Position numbers and translations under genes: made by a program
In this document: positions 9,107 to 18,408 of the stretch, piece by piece
Position numbering within the stretch: the stretch's first letter is position 1
How the letters are laid out: every line of letters starts with the position of its first letter
The notes under the pieces: model-generated
Seen by the model: only the letters and a program-made list of their open reading frames with translations
Told to the model about the DNA's origin: nothing
The model's database searches: none
Source: JAWXBK01 sp040878185
GTDB taxonomy: Bacteria; Pseudomonadota; Alphaproteobacteria; Dongiales; Dongiaceae
Direction: 5' to 3'
Assembly: GCA_040878185.1 (NCBI GenBank)
Contig: JBBDMS010000001.1
Coordinates: 62,001 to 126,000, forward strand
DNA: 64,000 bases

Positions 9107-10345
9107 CTAGCGCGGCAGGATTTTGTCCAGCGCGGCAAGCAGCCGGTCGACATCTTCGTCGTCGTTGTAATGCGCGATGCCGACGCGCAGCACGCCATCC
9201 TCCGCAGTAAGGCCGAGGCCCTTGATGCAGCGCGCCGCATAGAAATCCCCGAAGCCGATCGCGATCTTGTCCTTGTAGAGCGCTTCGGCAATCGCCTTCG
9301 ATGACTGCCCGTCGACCGTAAAGGCGATATTGGGCGAAAGCCGCCCGTCGCTGCCAGGAACGCGGCCGTAAAGGCGAACGGTTGGGCGGCTCTTCAGGAA
9401 CGCTTCGACCCGGTCGCCGAGTTTCGCCTCGTGCGCGGCGGCGAGCTCGTACACCCGGCGCACCTTGCCATGCAGGCTGTTGGCCGGCTGGTCGAAATGA
9501 TGCGCATCGAGTGCCTCGAAATAATCCGCAACGCCGACCAGCCCCGCGCCCAGCTCGTGATTGATGCCGCCGGGCAGCAGCTTGAGCGGGATATCCTCCT
9601 CGCCGATGAAGAAATGATTCTGGCCTTTGGCGCGGAGGAAATGCTCGCGCTTGCCATAGAGCACCGCTAGATGCGGGCCGAACAGTTTGTAGGCACTGAA
9701 ACCGTAGAAATCGACATCCAGCGCCTTCACGTCGATGGCAAAATGTGGGGCGAAGGCAACGCCGTCGACCATCAGGGTAGCGCCGACAGCATGGACTTTC
9801 GCGGCGATCGCCGGAATATCGTGGACAATCCCGATCACGTTCGAGCAATGGGTCATCGCGACATGCCGGGTCTTCGGACCGAGCAGCGCCTCGAGGCCCT
9901 TCATGTCGAGCGCGCCGGTATGGCGGTCGATCTGCCATTCCCGGATCGTCACGCCGAACTCCGCAAGCCGGCGCCAGCCGCCGACATTGGCTTCGTGATC
10001 CTGTTCGGTGACGATCAGTTCGTCGCCGGGTTTGAACCAATGCCGGATCGCCTGCGCCATCATGTAGACATTCATGGTGGTCGAGGGGCCGACGACGATC
10101 TCGTCGGGCTCGGCATTGATGATCGCCGCCATCGTCCGCTTGCCTTCGGCGATCCGGCCGGCCGCGTCGGCGCTCGGTGCGAACGTCCAGGCCGGCTGCA
10201 CCTGGCATTCTCGCATATAGGCTTCCGTGCGATCGATCACGCTCTGCGGCACATAGGTGCCGCCGGCATTCTCGAAGAACGCCCAGCCATTCTGCAGCGG
10301 TGGGAAATGCCGGCGCGCAAAAGCGACGTCGAATGTCTGTCTCAT
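9107..10345 (-). CDS. Class V PLP aminotransferase, cysteine-desulfurase-like
   Basis: 412 aa with fold-type-I PLP features: Asp194 in MVDGVAFAPH, and the Schiff-base lysine K220 in FYGFSAYKLFGPH. The whole layout is like SufS/CsdA-type desulfurases. The usual RxGxHCA active-site loop is not clearly present; a Cys near residue 370 in YAARCIKG is the nearest match, so sulfur-transfer activity is uncertain. Related genes are annotated as cysteine-desulfurase-like with unknown substrates. No suf or isc genes are nearby. It ends 10 bp upstream of the amidase, on the same strand, so the two may be co-transcribed. Confidence 0.8.
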   Translation of the reverse strand: MRQTFDVAFARRHFPPLQNGWAFFENAGGTYVPQSVIDRTEAYMRECQVQPAWTFAPSADAAGRIAEGKRTMAAIINAEPDEIVVGPSTTMNVYMMAQAIRHWFKPGDELIVTEQDHEANVGGWRRLAEFGVTIREWQIDRHTGALDMKGLEALLGPKTRHVAMTHCSNVIGIVHDIPAIAAKVHAVGATLMVDGVAFAPHFAIDVKALDVDFYGFSAYKLFGPHLAVLYGKREHFLRAKGQNHFFIGEEDIPLKLLPGGINHELGAGLVGVADYFEALDAHHFDQPANSLHGKVRRVYELAAAHEAKLGDRVEAFLKSRPTVRLYGRVPGSDGRLSPNIAFTVDGQSSKAIAEALYKDKIAIGFGDFYAARCIKGLGLTAEDGVLRVGIAHYNDDEDVDRLLAALDKILPR

Positions 10346-10355
10346 GCGGACGGCC

Positions 10356-11765
10356 TCAGATTTTCGGCCGATGCTGGATCCATGGACGGGCCTTCTCGAA
10401 CGCAGCGGCCGCGTGAAAGACCGATGCGTCGTCGAACGGCCGGCCTACGATCTGCAACCCGATCGGTACGTTCGTGCTCGCAAAGCCGCAGGGCACCGTT
10501 GCCGCCGGCAGCGTACCCAGGATGTTGAACGGGAAGGTGAGGCACCAGCCGATCCCCGGCTCGACCTTATGGCCGTTGATCTTGAACGAAAAGTCGATGG
10601 GTGAGTGGGTTGCCTTGACCGACGGCACCGACAGAGTCGGGCAGAGCAGGATGCGGTTGCGCTCGAGGAACGGCTGCAGTTTTGCGTACATCTCGGTGCG
10701 GATGAGCAGCCCGTCCGTGTAGCGCAGATCCTTGGCTTTCGCGAGGCGCTTGGGCCGATGCAGGATGTATTGCGAAAGCATCGCGCGTTGCTTCGCGGTC
10801 ATGTCCTGGGGCCGAACGAAGCCGAGTTCGCGCGACTGCACGAGAAATGCAAGGACCGTCCGTTCGTCCCAGCCGAGATCGATCTCCTCGATCGTGCAAC
10901 CCATGTCGCGGAAGGCGTCGAGCGCGGCTCGTACCGCCTTCGCGACTTCGGGCACCACCTGGAAAAATCCGAGGTCGGGCGAGAAAGCGACCTTCCAGCC
11001 TTTGAGCGGCTTGAACGACGCCGGAATCTGCGGTCGTCCGGGTAACGAGGTCGGATCGACCGGATCGGGCCCGGCCATCACGCCATACATGAGGGCCGCG
11101 TCCGCGACGGTCCGGGTGATCGGACCGTGCGACACGTGGTCGTTGAGGTTTCCGGGCGGCAGCATCGGCACGCGGCCGACCGGCGGCTTGTAGCCGAACA
11201 CGCCGCAACAGGAGGAGGGCACGCGGATCGAACCGGCGAAATCGCCGCCATCGGAGAGAACCGTCATGCCGGCTGCGACCGCGGCGGCACCGCCGCCGGT
11301 CGAGCCGCCGGGCGCATAGCGCGTGTTCCAGGGGTTGCGCGTCACGCCCCAGAGTTCCGAATGGGTGACCGTCGCCGACGCGAACTCCGGGGTCGTCGAG
11401 CGGGCAAGCGGGATCGTGCCGGCATGCAACAGGCGGTCGACAAAAGGCTGGCTCACCGTGTCGATATGATTTTCGTAGAGGCGCGATCCATGCGTGGTGA
11501 TTTCGCCCTTCATTTCATGCTGGTCCTTGATGAGGACCGGCACGCCTTCGAGCTTGCGCGCCTTGCCGGCGCCATAACGCTGCTCCGCCTGGCGCGCCTG
11601 ATCGCGCGCACGATCGAAGAACGAGTAGGTGAGCGCGTTGATCTTGGGATTTAACCGTTCGCAGCGCGCGATCAGCGCGTCGACCAGTTCGACCGGCGAC
11701 AGCGTTTTCTTTCGAAACGCGGCGATCGCGTCGGTCGCGGATATGTAGCAAAGATCGTCGGCCAT
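10356..11765 (-). CDS. Amidase (amidase-signature family)
   Basis: 469 aa from the ATG at 11765 (MADDLCYISATDAI). The frame stays open further upstream but the extension is arginine-rich and not homologous. The Ser-cisSer-Lys triad is complete: K80 in VLIKDQHE, S155 in the GGSTGG motif, S179 in DFAGSIRVP. It hydrolyses a C-N amide bond; GatA, nitrile-derived amide hydrolases and aryl-acylamidases share the fold. No gatB or gatC neighbour is present, so a free-standing catabolic amidase is likely. The adjacent aminotransferase may act on the same compound. Confidence 0.87.
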   Translation of the reverse strand: MADDLCYISATDAIAAFRKKTLSPVELVDALIARCERLNPKINALTYSFFDRARDQARQAEQRYGAGKARKLEGVPVLIKDQHEMKGEITTHGSRLYENHIDTVSQPFVDRLLHAGTIPLARSTTPEFASATVTHSELWGVTRNPWNTRYAPGGSTGGGAAAVAAGMTVLSDGGDFAGSIRVPSSCCGVFGYKPPVGRVPMLPPGNLNDHVSHGPITRTVADAALMYGVMAGPDPVDPTSLPGRPQIPASFKPLKGWKVAFSPDLGFFQVVPEVAKAVRAALDAFRDMGCTIEEIDLGWDERTVLAFLVQSRELGFVRPQDMTAKQRAMLSQYILHRPKRLAKAKDLRYTDGLLIRTEMYAKLQPFLERNRILLCPTLSVPSVKATHSPIDFSFKINGHKVEPGIGWCLTFPFNILGTLPAATVPCGFASTNVPIGLQIVGRPFDDASVFHAAAAFEKARPWIQHRPKI

Positions 11766-11882
11766 GCGTGTCCGTCCCCCGCTGTCATGCGGGCAGAGCC
11801 TAGCCCGCCAGCCCCCGCGCGGCCAAGCCGGCGCCCGGACCAGCGATACGCACGGGGCCCGGTTGCGCCGGCGGGCCATCGG

Positions 11883-12236
11883 TCAGTCGATTCCGTGCCG
11901 TTGCCGCCAGTCGACCGGCGAAAGCACGTAGCAGACTTTCGCTTTCTCGCCCTCGTAGCGGAGCGGGGTATTCTCGGGAATCCAGATCAGGTCGCCCGGT
12001 TTGGCGTCGTACACCGCCTCGCCGACGCGCAGGCGGAAATTTCCCTCGAGAACGACGATCACTTCGTCATAGAGCACGGTCCATTCGATCGAACAGCCAT
12101 CGAAGGTCGCGATGCCGGCGCCCATCGAGCGGCTGATCTCCGGTCCGACCAGACGCGCAATGCGCGCCTCGCCCGGCGGTCCGCCATAGGTAACGAATTT
12201 CATATTCGCGGCCTTGTAGTGCCGGACCTCGCTCAT
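11883..12236 (-). CDS. Small cupin protein (EutQ-like)
   Basis: 117 aa, single cupin barrel: VIVVLEGNFRLRVGEAVYDAKPGDLIWIPENTPL holds both cupin motif regions in shortened quotation terms, at about residues 60-95. The pattern resembles EutQ-type ethanolamine-utilisation cupins, but the metal-binding His residues of motif 1 are mostly replaced, so metal binding is doubtful. No eut genes occur here. The start overlaps the stop of the EamA transporter upstream as ATGA, so the two are coupled; a sensing or auxiliary role with that exporter is inference. Confidence 0.75.
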   Translation of the reverse strand: MSEVRHYKAANMKFVTYGGPPGEARIARLVGPEISRSMGAGIATFDGCSIEWTVLYDEVIVVLEGNFRLRVGEAVYDAKPGDLIWIPENTPLRYEGEKAKVCYVLSPVDWRQRHGID

Positions 12237-13180
12237 GACGGTTCCTCTCTGCGTTGCATGGATGCGGTATCGACCGGTGTCGGCCGTCGGCGCCTGAGAT
12301 AACTGAGCAGAATACCGGCGCAGACCAGCAGGCCGCCCGCCAGATGCCAATAGGTCGGCGGATGGCCGAGGGCCGCGCTCAAGCCGATCGCCACCACCGG
12401 TACCAGATTCATGTAAAGGCTCGGAATGACGATGCCGAACTGCCGGATGCCGTGGTTCCACAGGAGGATGCCGAGGAACAGGCAGGCGAAGGCCATCCAG
12501 ACGACGATCGCCACATCGGTCCACGCGCGCGGCGGGGCCGGCGGTAGGTCGGCGAAGCCGAGCGCCCCGGCGACGAGGTAGACGATGGTAATCATTACGG
12601 CGCCGGGCAGAATCGTCAGCCCGGTAATGCGGATCTGGCTCATGCCCGAGAGCCAGCGCTGGGCGGCGAGCGAGTACCAGCTCCACATCACCATCGCGAG
12701 GATGATCAACGGTTCACCCCCGGTGAGACCGAGACCGCTTTCGCTCGGATCGTAGGTCGCGATGATCGCGCCAAGAACGGTCAGGACGATCGACGGCAGC
12801 AGGCGACGATCGAAGGGAAGGCCAAAACCGATCCGACCGACCAGGGCGCTGACTACCGGCGCGGAGGAAGAAAGGATCGCGGCGGTGGCGGGATGGCAGA
12901 GATAGACGCCGATCGTGAACATCGGCGAGAACATGCCGTAGCCGAAGACGGCGAGGTAGAGAAGCCGCAAATAAGGCAGGCCCGGCGGCAGCAGCCGGCC
13001 ACGCTGCACGATCAGGAGCACCACCACAAACATCGGTATCGCCACCAGATAGCGCGCCGCCGAGAGGAAAAGCGGGTCCCAGAGCGGCAGCAGGACGACC
13101 AGCGAGGGAATCATGGTGCCCACCAGCAGGGCCATGAGGATCATGCCGAGATAATTGAGAACGGGCGCGCGCGACGTCAT
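12233..13180 (-). CDS. EamA/DMT-superfamily permease
   Basis: 315 aa with about ten hydrophobic helices in two five-helix repeats. The second repeat ends in the typical VAIGLSAALGHPPTYWHLAGGLLVCAGI segment, followed by a basic tail (RRRR). Such proteins export or exchange small metabolites such as amino acids across the inner membrane; substrate unknown. Translationally coupled to the downstream cupin gene. It diverges from the crotonase pair on the plus strand, with about 105 bp between. Confidence 0.85.
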   Translation of the reverse strand: MTSRAPVLNYLGMILMALLVGTMIPSLVVLLPLWDPLFLSAARYLVAIPMFVVVLLIVQRGRLLPPGLPYLRLLYLAVFGYGMFSPMFTIGVYLCHPATAAILSSSAPVVSALVGRIGFGLPFDRRLLPSIVLTVLGAIIATYDPSESGLGLTGGEPLIILAMVMWSWYSLAAQRWLSGMSQIRITGLTILPGAVMITIVYLVAGALGFADLPPAPPRAWTDVAIVVWMAFACLFLGILLWNHGIRQFGIVIPSLYMNLVPVVAIGLSAALGHPPTYWHLAGGLLVCAGILLSYLRRRRPTPVDTASMQRREEPS

Positions 13181-13286
13181 TCGGGATGGGTCCGTGGGCG
13201 GGCTGGCCGGGGAAAAGGCGGGCGATGTTGCAGCGGGGGCGCAACTCCGTCAATAAATGACGGGCCCACAACCTGCCGGGAATGAC

Positions 13287-14114
13287 ATGGCTTACGAAAC
13301 GATCCTCTACGAGCAGAAAGGGCCGATCGGCATCCTCACGCTGAACCGGCCCGATCGACTGAATGCAATCAACCAGGAGATGGTCAGCGAGGTCTTCGAT
13401 CTGTTCGACCGGATCGAAGCCGATAGCAGCGTGCGTGCCGTCGTCGTGACCGGTGCCGGGCGGGCTTTTTCGGCGGGGTTCGATCTTAAGGCGGCGTTCG
13501 ACCGGCCTTGGGGAACGGTCGAGACGGTAACCTACTATCTCAAGCGTGACCTCGATTTCATCATGCGCTTCTGGAACAGCCCCAAGCCGACCATCGCTGC
13601 GGTCAAAGGCTATGCGATCGCCGGGGCCTGCGAACTGGCGATCGCCTGCGATGTCACCGTTGCCGCCGAGGGTACGCGCTTCGGGGAACCCGAGCTGCGT
13701 TTCGGCAGCGGGATCATCGCGCTCATCATGCCGTGGCTGACCGGCCCCAAGAAGGCCAAGGAATGGATCCTGACCGGCAATGACACGATCGATGCCGCCG
13801 AGGCGCTCGACTGGGGCCTCGTCAACCATGTCGTGCCCGAGGGGCAGGAGATGGCGAAGGCCATGGAGATCGCACGCCAGATCGCGGTCAACGATCCGGT
13901 GAAGGTCGCGATGACCAAGCGGGCGATCAACAGGACCTATGAGATCATGGGCATGCGCGACGCGCTGGAAACCGGCCTCGATACCGACATCCAGATCGAA
14001 AGCCTGGAAACGCCCGAAGGCAAGGAATTCAAAAAGATCAGCCGCGAGCAGGGGCTGAAGGCAGCGCTCGCGTGGCGCGACGACCGATTCAGGAAAATGA
14101 ACGAGGATGCGTGA
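13287..14114 (+). CDS. Enoyl-CoA hydratase/isomerase, first tandem copy
   Basis: 275 aa crotonase-fold protein starting MAYETILYEQKGPIGILTLN. The oxyanion-hole segment is GRAFSAGFDLK. The two catalytic Glu positions of enoyl-CoA hydratases are kept (GACELAIACD and FGEPELRFGSG near residues 118 and 138). I use the ATG at 13287, where family homology starts, not an earlier in-frame ATG. Its stop overlaps the start of the second copy as TGATG. Probable role is hydration of a 2-enoyl-CoA in fatty- or amino-acid breakdown; exact substrate unknown. Confidence 0.87.
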   Translation: MAYETILYEQKGPIGILTLNRPDRLNAINQEMVSEVFDLFDRIEADSSVRAVVVTGAGRAFSAGFDLKAAFDRPWGTVETVTYYLKRDLDFIMRFWNSPKPTIAAVKGYAIAGACELAIACDVTVAAEGTRFGEPELRFGSGIIALIMPWLTGPKKAKEWILTGNDTIDAAEALDWGLVNHVVPEGQEMAKAMEIARQIAVNDPVKVAMTKRAINRTYEIMGMRDALETGLDTDIQIESLETPEGKEFKKISREQGLKAALAWRDDRFRKMNEDA

Positions 14115-14953
14115 TGGCCGAAAGCTTCAAGACGATCGTTTATGAGACCAAGGGGCCCGTCGGCATCCTGACGCTGAACCGGCCCGATCGGCTCAATGCG
14201 CTGGCGCCGGAGCTGGTGGAAGAAGTCGGCCGCTGCCTCGATGCGGTCGAGAAGGACGACGACATCCGCGTGCTGGTCCTGACCGGTGCGGGCCGCGCGT
14301 TCTCGGCCGGGTTCGATCTCAAGGAAGAGGCCGGCAAACCCTGGGGCACGGTCGATGTGGTGAAGCCGATCCTCGAGCGGTGCTTTGCCTTCATCATTCG
14401 CTTCTGGCATTTCCCGAAGCCGACGATTTCCGCGGTCAACGGTTTTGCGCTAGCCGGCGGCTGCGAACTCGCACTCTGCTGTGACATGACGATCATGGCG
14501 GAGGAAGCATTCCTCGGCGAGCCGGAGCTGCGTTTCGGCAGCGGCATCGTCGCCCTCATCATGCCGTGGCTGATCGGGCCGAAGAAGGCGAAGGAATGGA
14601 TTTTGACCGGCGAGGACCGGATCGACGCGCAGCAGGCTTTGCAATGGGGTCTCGTCAACCGCGTCGTGCCGCGCGACCAGCTCATGCCGGCCTCACTCAG
14701 GCTCGCGCGCGAGATCGCGATCAACGACCGGGTCAAGGTCGGCATGACCAAGCAGGCGATCAACCGCACCTACAGTTTCATGGGTTTCGAGGCCGCGATG
14801 CGGATGGGGCACGATATCGACATCCAGATCGAGGCCTACCCGACGGAAGACAGCAAGACCTTCCGTCGCATGATGCACGAGCAGGGGCTCAAAGCGGCGA
14901 TTGCGTGGCGCGACGCGCGTTTCCGCGAGCTCGAGAATGACGACACGAAGTAG
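14114..14953 (+). CDS. Enoyl-CoA hydratase/isomerase, second tandem copy
   Basis: 279 aa, clearly a paralogue of the gene before it: same N-terminus (KTIVYETKGPVGILTLNRP), same FSAGFDLK loop, same GEPELRFGSG(I)VALIMPWL block and matching C-terminal half. The conserved Glu pair is present (GGCELALCCD, GEPELRFG). The start codon is inside the upstream stop (TGATG), so expression is coupled. Keeping two intact copies suggests either two chain-length specificities or a hetero-oligomer. Confidence 0.87.
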   Translation: MAESFKTIVYETKGPVGILTLNRPDRLNALAPELVEEVGRCLDAVEKDDDIRVLVLTGAGRAFSAGFDLKEEAGKPWGTVDVVKPILERCFAFIIRFWHFPKPTISAVNGFALAGGCELALCCDMTIMAEEAFLGEPELRFGSGIVALIMPWLIGPKKAKEWILTGEDRIDAQQALQWGLVNRVVPRDQLMPASLRLAREIAINDRVKVGMTKQAINRTYSFMGFEAAMRMGHDIDIQIEAYPTEDSKTFRRMMHEQGLKAAIAWRDARFRELENDDTK

Positions 14954-14977
14954 CCGTTATCGACGAGGGAGACGAAC

Positions 14978-15946
14978 ATGAACAATATGCCACCGCTGCA
15001 GCCGATCGATTCGTCGATCATTCCGCGCTTTGCCGACGTTGCAACCTTCATGCGCACGCCCCGGGTCGATATCGATGTCGGTCTCGATATCGCGCTGGTC
15101 GGCATTCCGTATGACATGGGTTCGACCAACCGCGCTGGGCCGCGGCACGGGCCGGCCCAGGTGCGCGAGATGTCGCGCCTCATCCGCCAGGTCAATCCGA
15201 CCACGCATGTGGCACCGTTCCGCGATTGCCGCGTCGGCGACGTGGGTGACGTGCCGATCAATCCGCTCGATCCCGTCGGCGCGATCGACAGCATCACCAA
15301 TTTCTTTGCGAATATTCACAAAACCGGTGCGGCGACCGTCGCCTGCGGCGGCGACCACACCGTCACCTTGCCGATCTTGCGCGGCATCGTGAAGGACGGC
15401 CCGGTCGGCTGCGTGCATTTCGATGCACATGCCGACACGCTCGACGAGTTGCTCGGTTCGCGCATCAACCATGCGACGCCGTTCCGTCGCGCGGTCGAGG
15501 AAGGCATCATCGATCCCAAGCGGACGCTTCAGATCGGACTCCGTGGCACGCGCTACAGCGACGAAGACATCCAGTATGGTTACGATGTCGGCATGCGTAT
15601 CATCACGATGGACGATTTCGACGAGCTTGGCCGCAAGGGCACGATCGCCGAAATCCTTCGTGTGGTCGGCGACAAACCAGCTTATGTCACCTTCGATATC
15701 GACGGCCTCGATCCGGTCTATGCGCCGGGCACCGGCGCGCCGGAGCCGGGCGGGCTTTCGATGCGGGATGCCCAGGTGATCCTGCGCGGCATCACGGGTA
15801 TCGATGCGATCGGTGGCGATATGTGCGAGGTTTCGCCGCCGCTCGATCCTTCGGGTCACACGGCGCTCAGCGGTGCCAATCTCATGTTCGAGATTCTCTG
15901 TCTGGTCGGTCACGCGCGGGTGCAGCGCCGGAACGCGCGCCGCTAG
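14978..15946 (+). CDS. Ureohydrolase: agmatinase / guanidinobutyrase family
   Basis: 322 aa arginase-fold enzyme with all binuclear Mn ligands visible: H127 in CGGDHTVTLP, D149/H151/D153 in HFDAHADT, D240/D242 in TFDIDGLDP. It hydrolyses a guanidino compound to urea and an amine. The GAPEPGGLS segment and the MGSTNRAGPRHGP loop are typical of agmatinase and of guanidinobutyrase/guanidinopropionase, which cannot be told apart by eye. It follows the crotonase pair by 24 bp on the same strand, so a guanidino-acid or arginine breakdown route is plausible. A purine-rich ribosome site (gagggagac) precedes the ATG. Confidence 0.88.
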   Translation: MNNMPPLQPIDSSIIPRFADVATFMRTPRVDIDVGLDIALVGIPYDMGSTNRAGPRHGPAQVREMSRLIRQVNPTTHVAPFRDCRVGDVGDVPINPLDPVGAIDSITNFFANIHKTGAATVACGGDHTVTLPILRGIVKDGPVGCVHFDAHADTLDELLGSRINHATPFRRAVEEGIIDPKRTLQIGLRGTRYSDEDIQYGYDVGMRIITMDDFDELGRKGTIAEILRVVGDKPAYVTFDIDGLDPVYAPGTGAPEPGGLSMRDAQVILRGITGIDAIGGDMCEVSPPLDPSGHTALSGANLMFEILCLVGHARVQRRNARR

Positions 15947-15974
15947 GAGCGCCGTCTCTTTCAGGCGCGCCGCG

Positions 15975-16889
15975 TCAGGTCGTCGTTTCCGGCGGCCGGA
16001 CGCGGCGCAGTCCCAGATTCCGCTCCCGATACGAGATGTACAGACCGCTCGCCACCAGGATCGCGATGCCGATCCAGGTCATCTCATCGGGGAAATCGCC
16101 GAACACAAAAAACCCGATCAATGTCGCGGTGATCAGTTCGGCATAGCTGAACGGCGCCAGCAGCGATGCCTCGGCCTGCTCATAGGCGAGAATCAACATC
16201 CAGTGGCAGAACGCCGCCGACGCACCCATGAAGACCATCAGCCCGATATCGGTGAGGTCGGGCGTCCGCCAGAAAAACGGTACGATCGCACTCATCACAA
16301 CGACGCCAACGATCGAGGTGTAGAGGAGCGCGATGGCAGAGGGCACGGCACGTGCAATGCGCCGGGTCTGCATGTCGTAGCCGGCAATCATCACGCCCGT
16401 TGCGATGCCGAACAAGGACGCCCATTCGAACACCCCCACGCCAGGGCGCAGGATCACCAGCGCGCCGATGAAACCAATGGTGGCGGCCGTAATGCGCCGG
16501 ACGCTGATTCGTTCGCCGAGCACGAAAGGCGAGGTCACAGTGACAACCAGCGGCGCGGTGAACGAAAGCGCCAGCACGTCGACCAGTGGGAGATAATAGA
16601 GACCGGCAAAGAAGGTCAGCGTACCGCCAAGCAGGAACAAAGCGCGCAAGAGCTGGCCCGCCGGGTTCGGCGGCACCAGCGCGCGCAGCGGATAGCGCAA
16701 CAGCACGAGCGGCAGCAACACGAGCAAATGAAATAAGTAGCGCGCCCAGGTGACCTGGAGGACCGGATAGGTCTCGCTTAGCAGCTTCGCTGTACCGTCC
16801 ATGAACGGAAAGATCAGCGTCGCGACCAGCACCATGCCGATCGCGAGGACCGGACGATCGCCCTCCCGCTGCCCCTGACCTGCCGCCAT
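15975..16889 (-). CDS. EamA/DMT-superfamily permease
   Basis: 304 aa with ten predicted membrane helices. FPFMDGTAKLLSETYPVLQ in helix 1 and the FVFGDFPDEMTWIGIAILV second-repeat segment are typical of the RhaT/EamA metabolite exporters. It ends convergently, 28 bp from the ureohydrolase. Substrate unknown. It is not closely similar to the EamA protein at 12233. Confidence 0.85.
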   Translation of the reverse strand: MAAGQGQREGDRPVLAIGMVLVATLIFPFMDGTAKLLSETYPVLQVTWARYLFHLLVLLPLVLLRYPLRALVPPNPAGQLLRALFLLGGTLTFFAGLYYLPLVDVLALSFTAPLVVTVTSPFVLGERISVRRITAATIGFIGALVILRPGVGVFEWASLFGIATGVMIAGYDMQTRRIARAVPSAIALLYTSIVGVVVMSAIVPFFWRTPDLTDIGLMVFMGASAAFCHWMLILAYEQAEASLLAPFSYAELITATLIGFFVFGDFPDEMTWIGIAILVASGLYISYRERNLGLRRVRPPETTT

Positions 16890-17022
16890 AAAAAGCTCCG
16901 CTTCGCTCTGTTGCCGCCTCTCTTAGCAGGGCGGCTGGGCTCGGGTAAGGCTGCGCTATGCATGGCTGTCCCGCCGGGAATGGCGGCGATAGGCAATCCG
17001 GAATCGGGAAACCGGGCCGGCG

Positions 17023-17847
17023 CTAAGCGGGGTAGGGCGGCCGGTCGAGCCCTTTGGGCGAGAGTGTGAAAATCTCGTACCCGTCGTCGGTCACCGCGAC
17101 CGTATGTTCGAACTGCGCCGAGAGTGAGCGATCGCGCGTCACGGCCGTCCACCCGTCTTCGAGGATTTTCACCTCGTAGCGGCCGGCGTTCACCATCGGC
17201 TCGACCGTGAAGAACATGCCCGTGCGCAAACGCGGGCCGGTACCCGGCCGTCCGTAATGCAGGACCGAGGGCGCGTCGTGGAACACCTGGCCGATGCCAT
17301 GTCCGCAGAAATCGCGCACCACCGAAAACCGGGCGCCTTCCGCATGTTCCTGTACCGCATGGCCGAGATCGCCCAGCGTGACGCCGGGCTTGATCATCTC
17401 GATCGCATGCATCATCGCCTCGTAGGTGACGTCGATCAGTCGCGTCGCTTTCACGCCCACTTTGCCGACCGTGTACATCCGGCTCGTGTCGCCGTGCCAG
17501 CCGTCGACGATCACGGTCACGTCGATATTGATAATATCGCCGGACTGCAGCTTCTTGTCGCCCGGAATGCCGTGACACACCACGTGATTGATCGAGGTGC
17601 AGATCGATTTGGGGAAGCCGCGATAGTTCAGCGGCGCGGGAATGGCGTCGTGGCCGACGATATAGTCGTGACAGATCCGATCGAGTTCGCCGGTCGTGAT
17701 GCCGGGCTCGACATGCGGTGTGATCATGTCGAGGGTCTCCGCCGCCAGTCGCCCCGCCCGGCGCATGCCTTCGAACCCCGTCTCATCGTGAATCTTGATG
17801 CGGCGATGCTCGGGATTCCAGTCATGGGCGACGTCGTTGGATGGCAT
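17023..17847 (-). CDS. map: Type I methionine aminopeptidase
   Basis: 274 aa. Removes the initiator Met from nascent proteins. The five metal ligands can all be seen: two Asp in NIDVTVIVDGWHGDTSRMY, His in GHGIGQVFHD, Glu in FTVEPMV and Glu in AQFEHTV. The SINHVVCHGIPG segment lines the active site. I start at the ATG at 17847 (MPSNDVAHDW); the frame continues upstream but that part lacks homology. No zinc-finger extension is present, as expected for a bacterial enzyme. Confidence 0.95.
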   Translation of the reverse strand: MPSNDVAHDWNPEHRRIKIHDETGFEGMRRAGRLAAETLDMITPHVEPGITTGELDRICHDYIVGHDAIPAPLNYRGFPKSICTSINHVVCHGIPGDKKLQSGDIINIDVTVIVDGWHGDTSRMYTVGKVGVKATRLIDVTYEAMMHAIEMIKPGVTLGDLGHAVQEHAEGARFSVVRDFCGHGIGQVFHDAPSVLHYGRPGTGPRLRTGMFFTVEPMVNAGRYEVKILEDGWTAVTRDRSLSAQFEHTVAVTDDGYEIFTLSPKGLDRPPYPA

Positions 17848-18037
17848 CTTCGGTCTTTTGGGGTTGGCGGTCGGTCGGCTGCCACCAAATAAAGGCGTTA
17901 CGGGGTGTTTTGCAAGGCGCCCATTTCCGGGCCGCGAATGGCGCCCTCGCGGCGGGATTGCCACTGGCCCTCTCGCGAGGCAAGGTAACGGTCGCGAATC
18001 CGCGGTTCTGCCAATTCCGATATTGAAAATCGAGATC

Positions 18038-18373
18038 ATGATCAAGACTGCCTCGACGCTCTTTCTCGTATTCCTGATCGCCGGCTGCTATCGGCCCGAC
18101 GAGACCCGCTCGGTTTCCTGGACGAAACCCGACGCCACCGAAGACATCATCTACGACGATCTGGCCTCGTGCCGGGAACAGGCGAGCGCCATGATCGAGC
18201 GCGACGCGGCCATCGATTCCGATATCGACGCCGGCATGACCTCCGCCGATCCGGATTCGACCGCCCTCGATCTTGAACGGAACATGGATGCGTTCGGGTC
18301 CGAGAAGCGCTTTCGGCGCCTGATCAACGACTGCATGCGCGGCCGGGGCTACGCGCTGGCGGGCGGCGAGTAA
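18038..18373 (+). CDS. Small outer-membrane-type lipoprotein, function unknown
   Basis: 111 aa. A classical lipobox, LIAGC, ends a short signal peptide (MIKTASTLFLVFLIAGC), so Cys17 would be lipidated. The mature part is acidic (DDLASCREQASAMIERDAAIDSD), with a second and third Cys in ASCREQ and INDCMRG that might pair. The tail FRRLINDCMRGRGYAL is typical of small proteobacterial lipoproteins with unknown roles. It starts about 190 bp from the divergent map gene. Confidence 0.75.
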   Translation: MIKTASTLFLVFLIAGCYRPDETRSVSWTKPDATEDIIYDDLASCREQASAMIERDAAIDSDIDAGMTSADPDSTALDLERNMDAFGSEKRFRRLINDCMRGRGYALAGGE

Positions 18374-18408
18374 GGCTGGCAAACCGGTCGGAGAAGGGGG
18401 TTTCGGCG

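Noticed and set aside
9107..10345. Call as a true SufS-type cysteine desulfurase
   Set aside because: The RxGxHCA loop is not evident and no suf genes are near, so only the class V aminotransferase fold is claimed.
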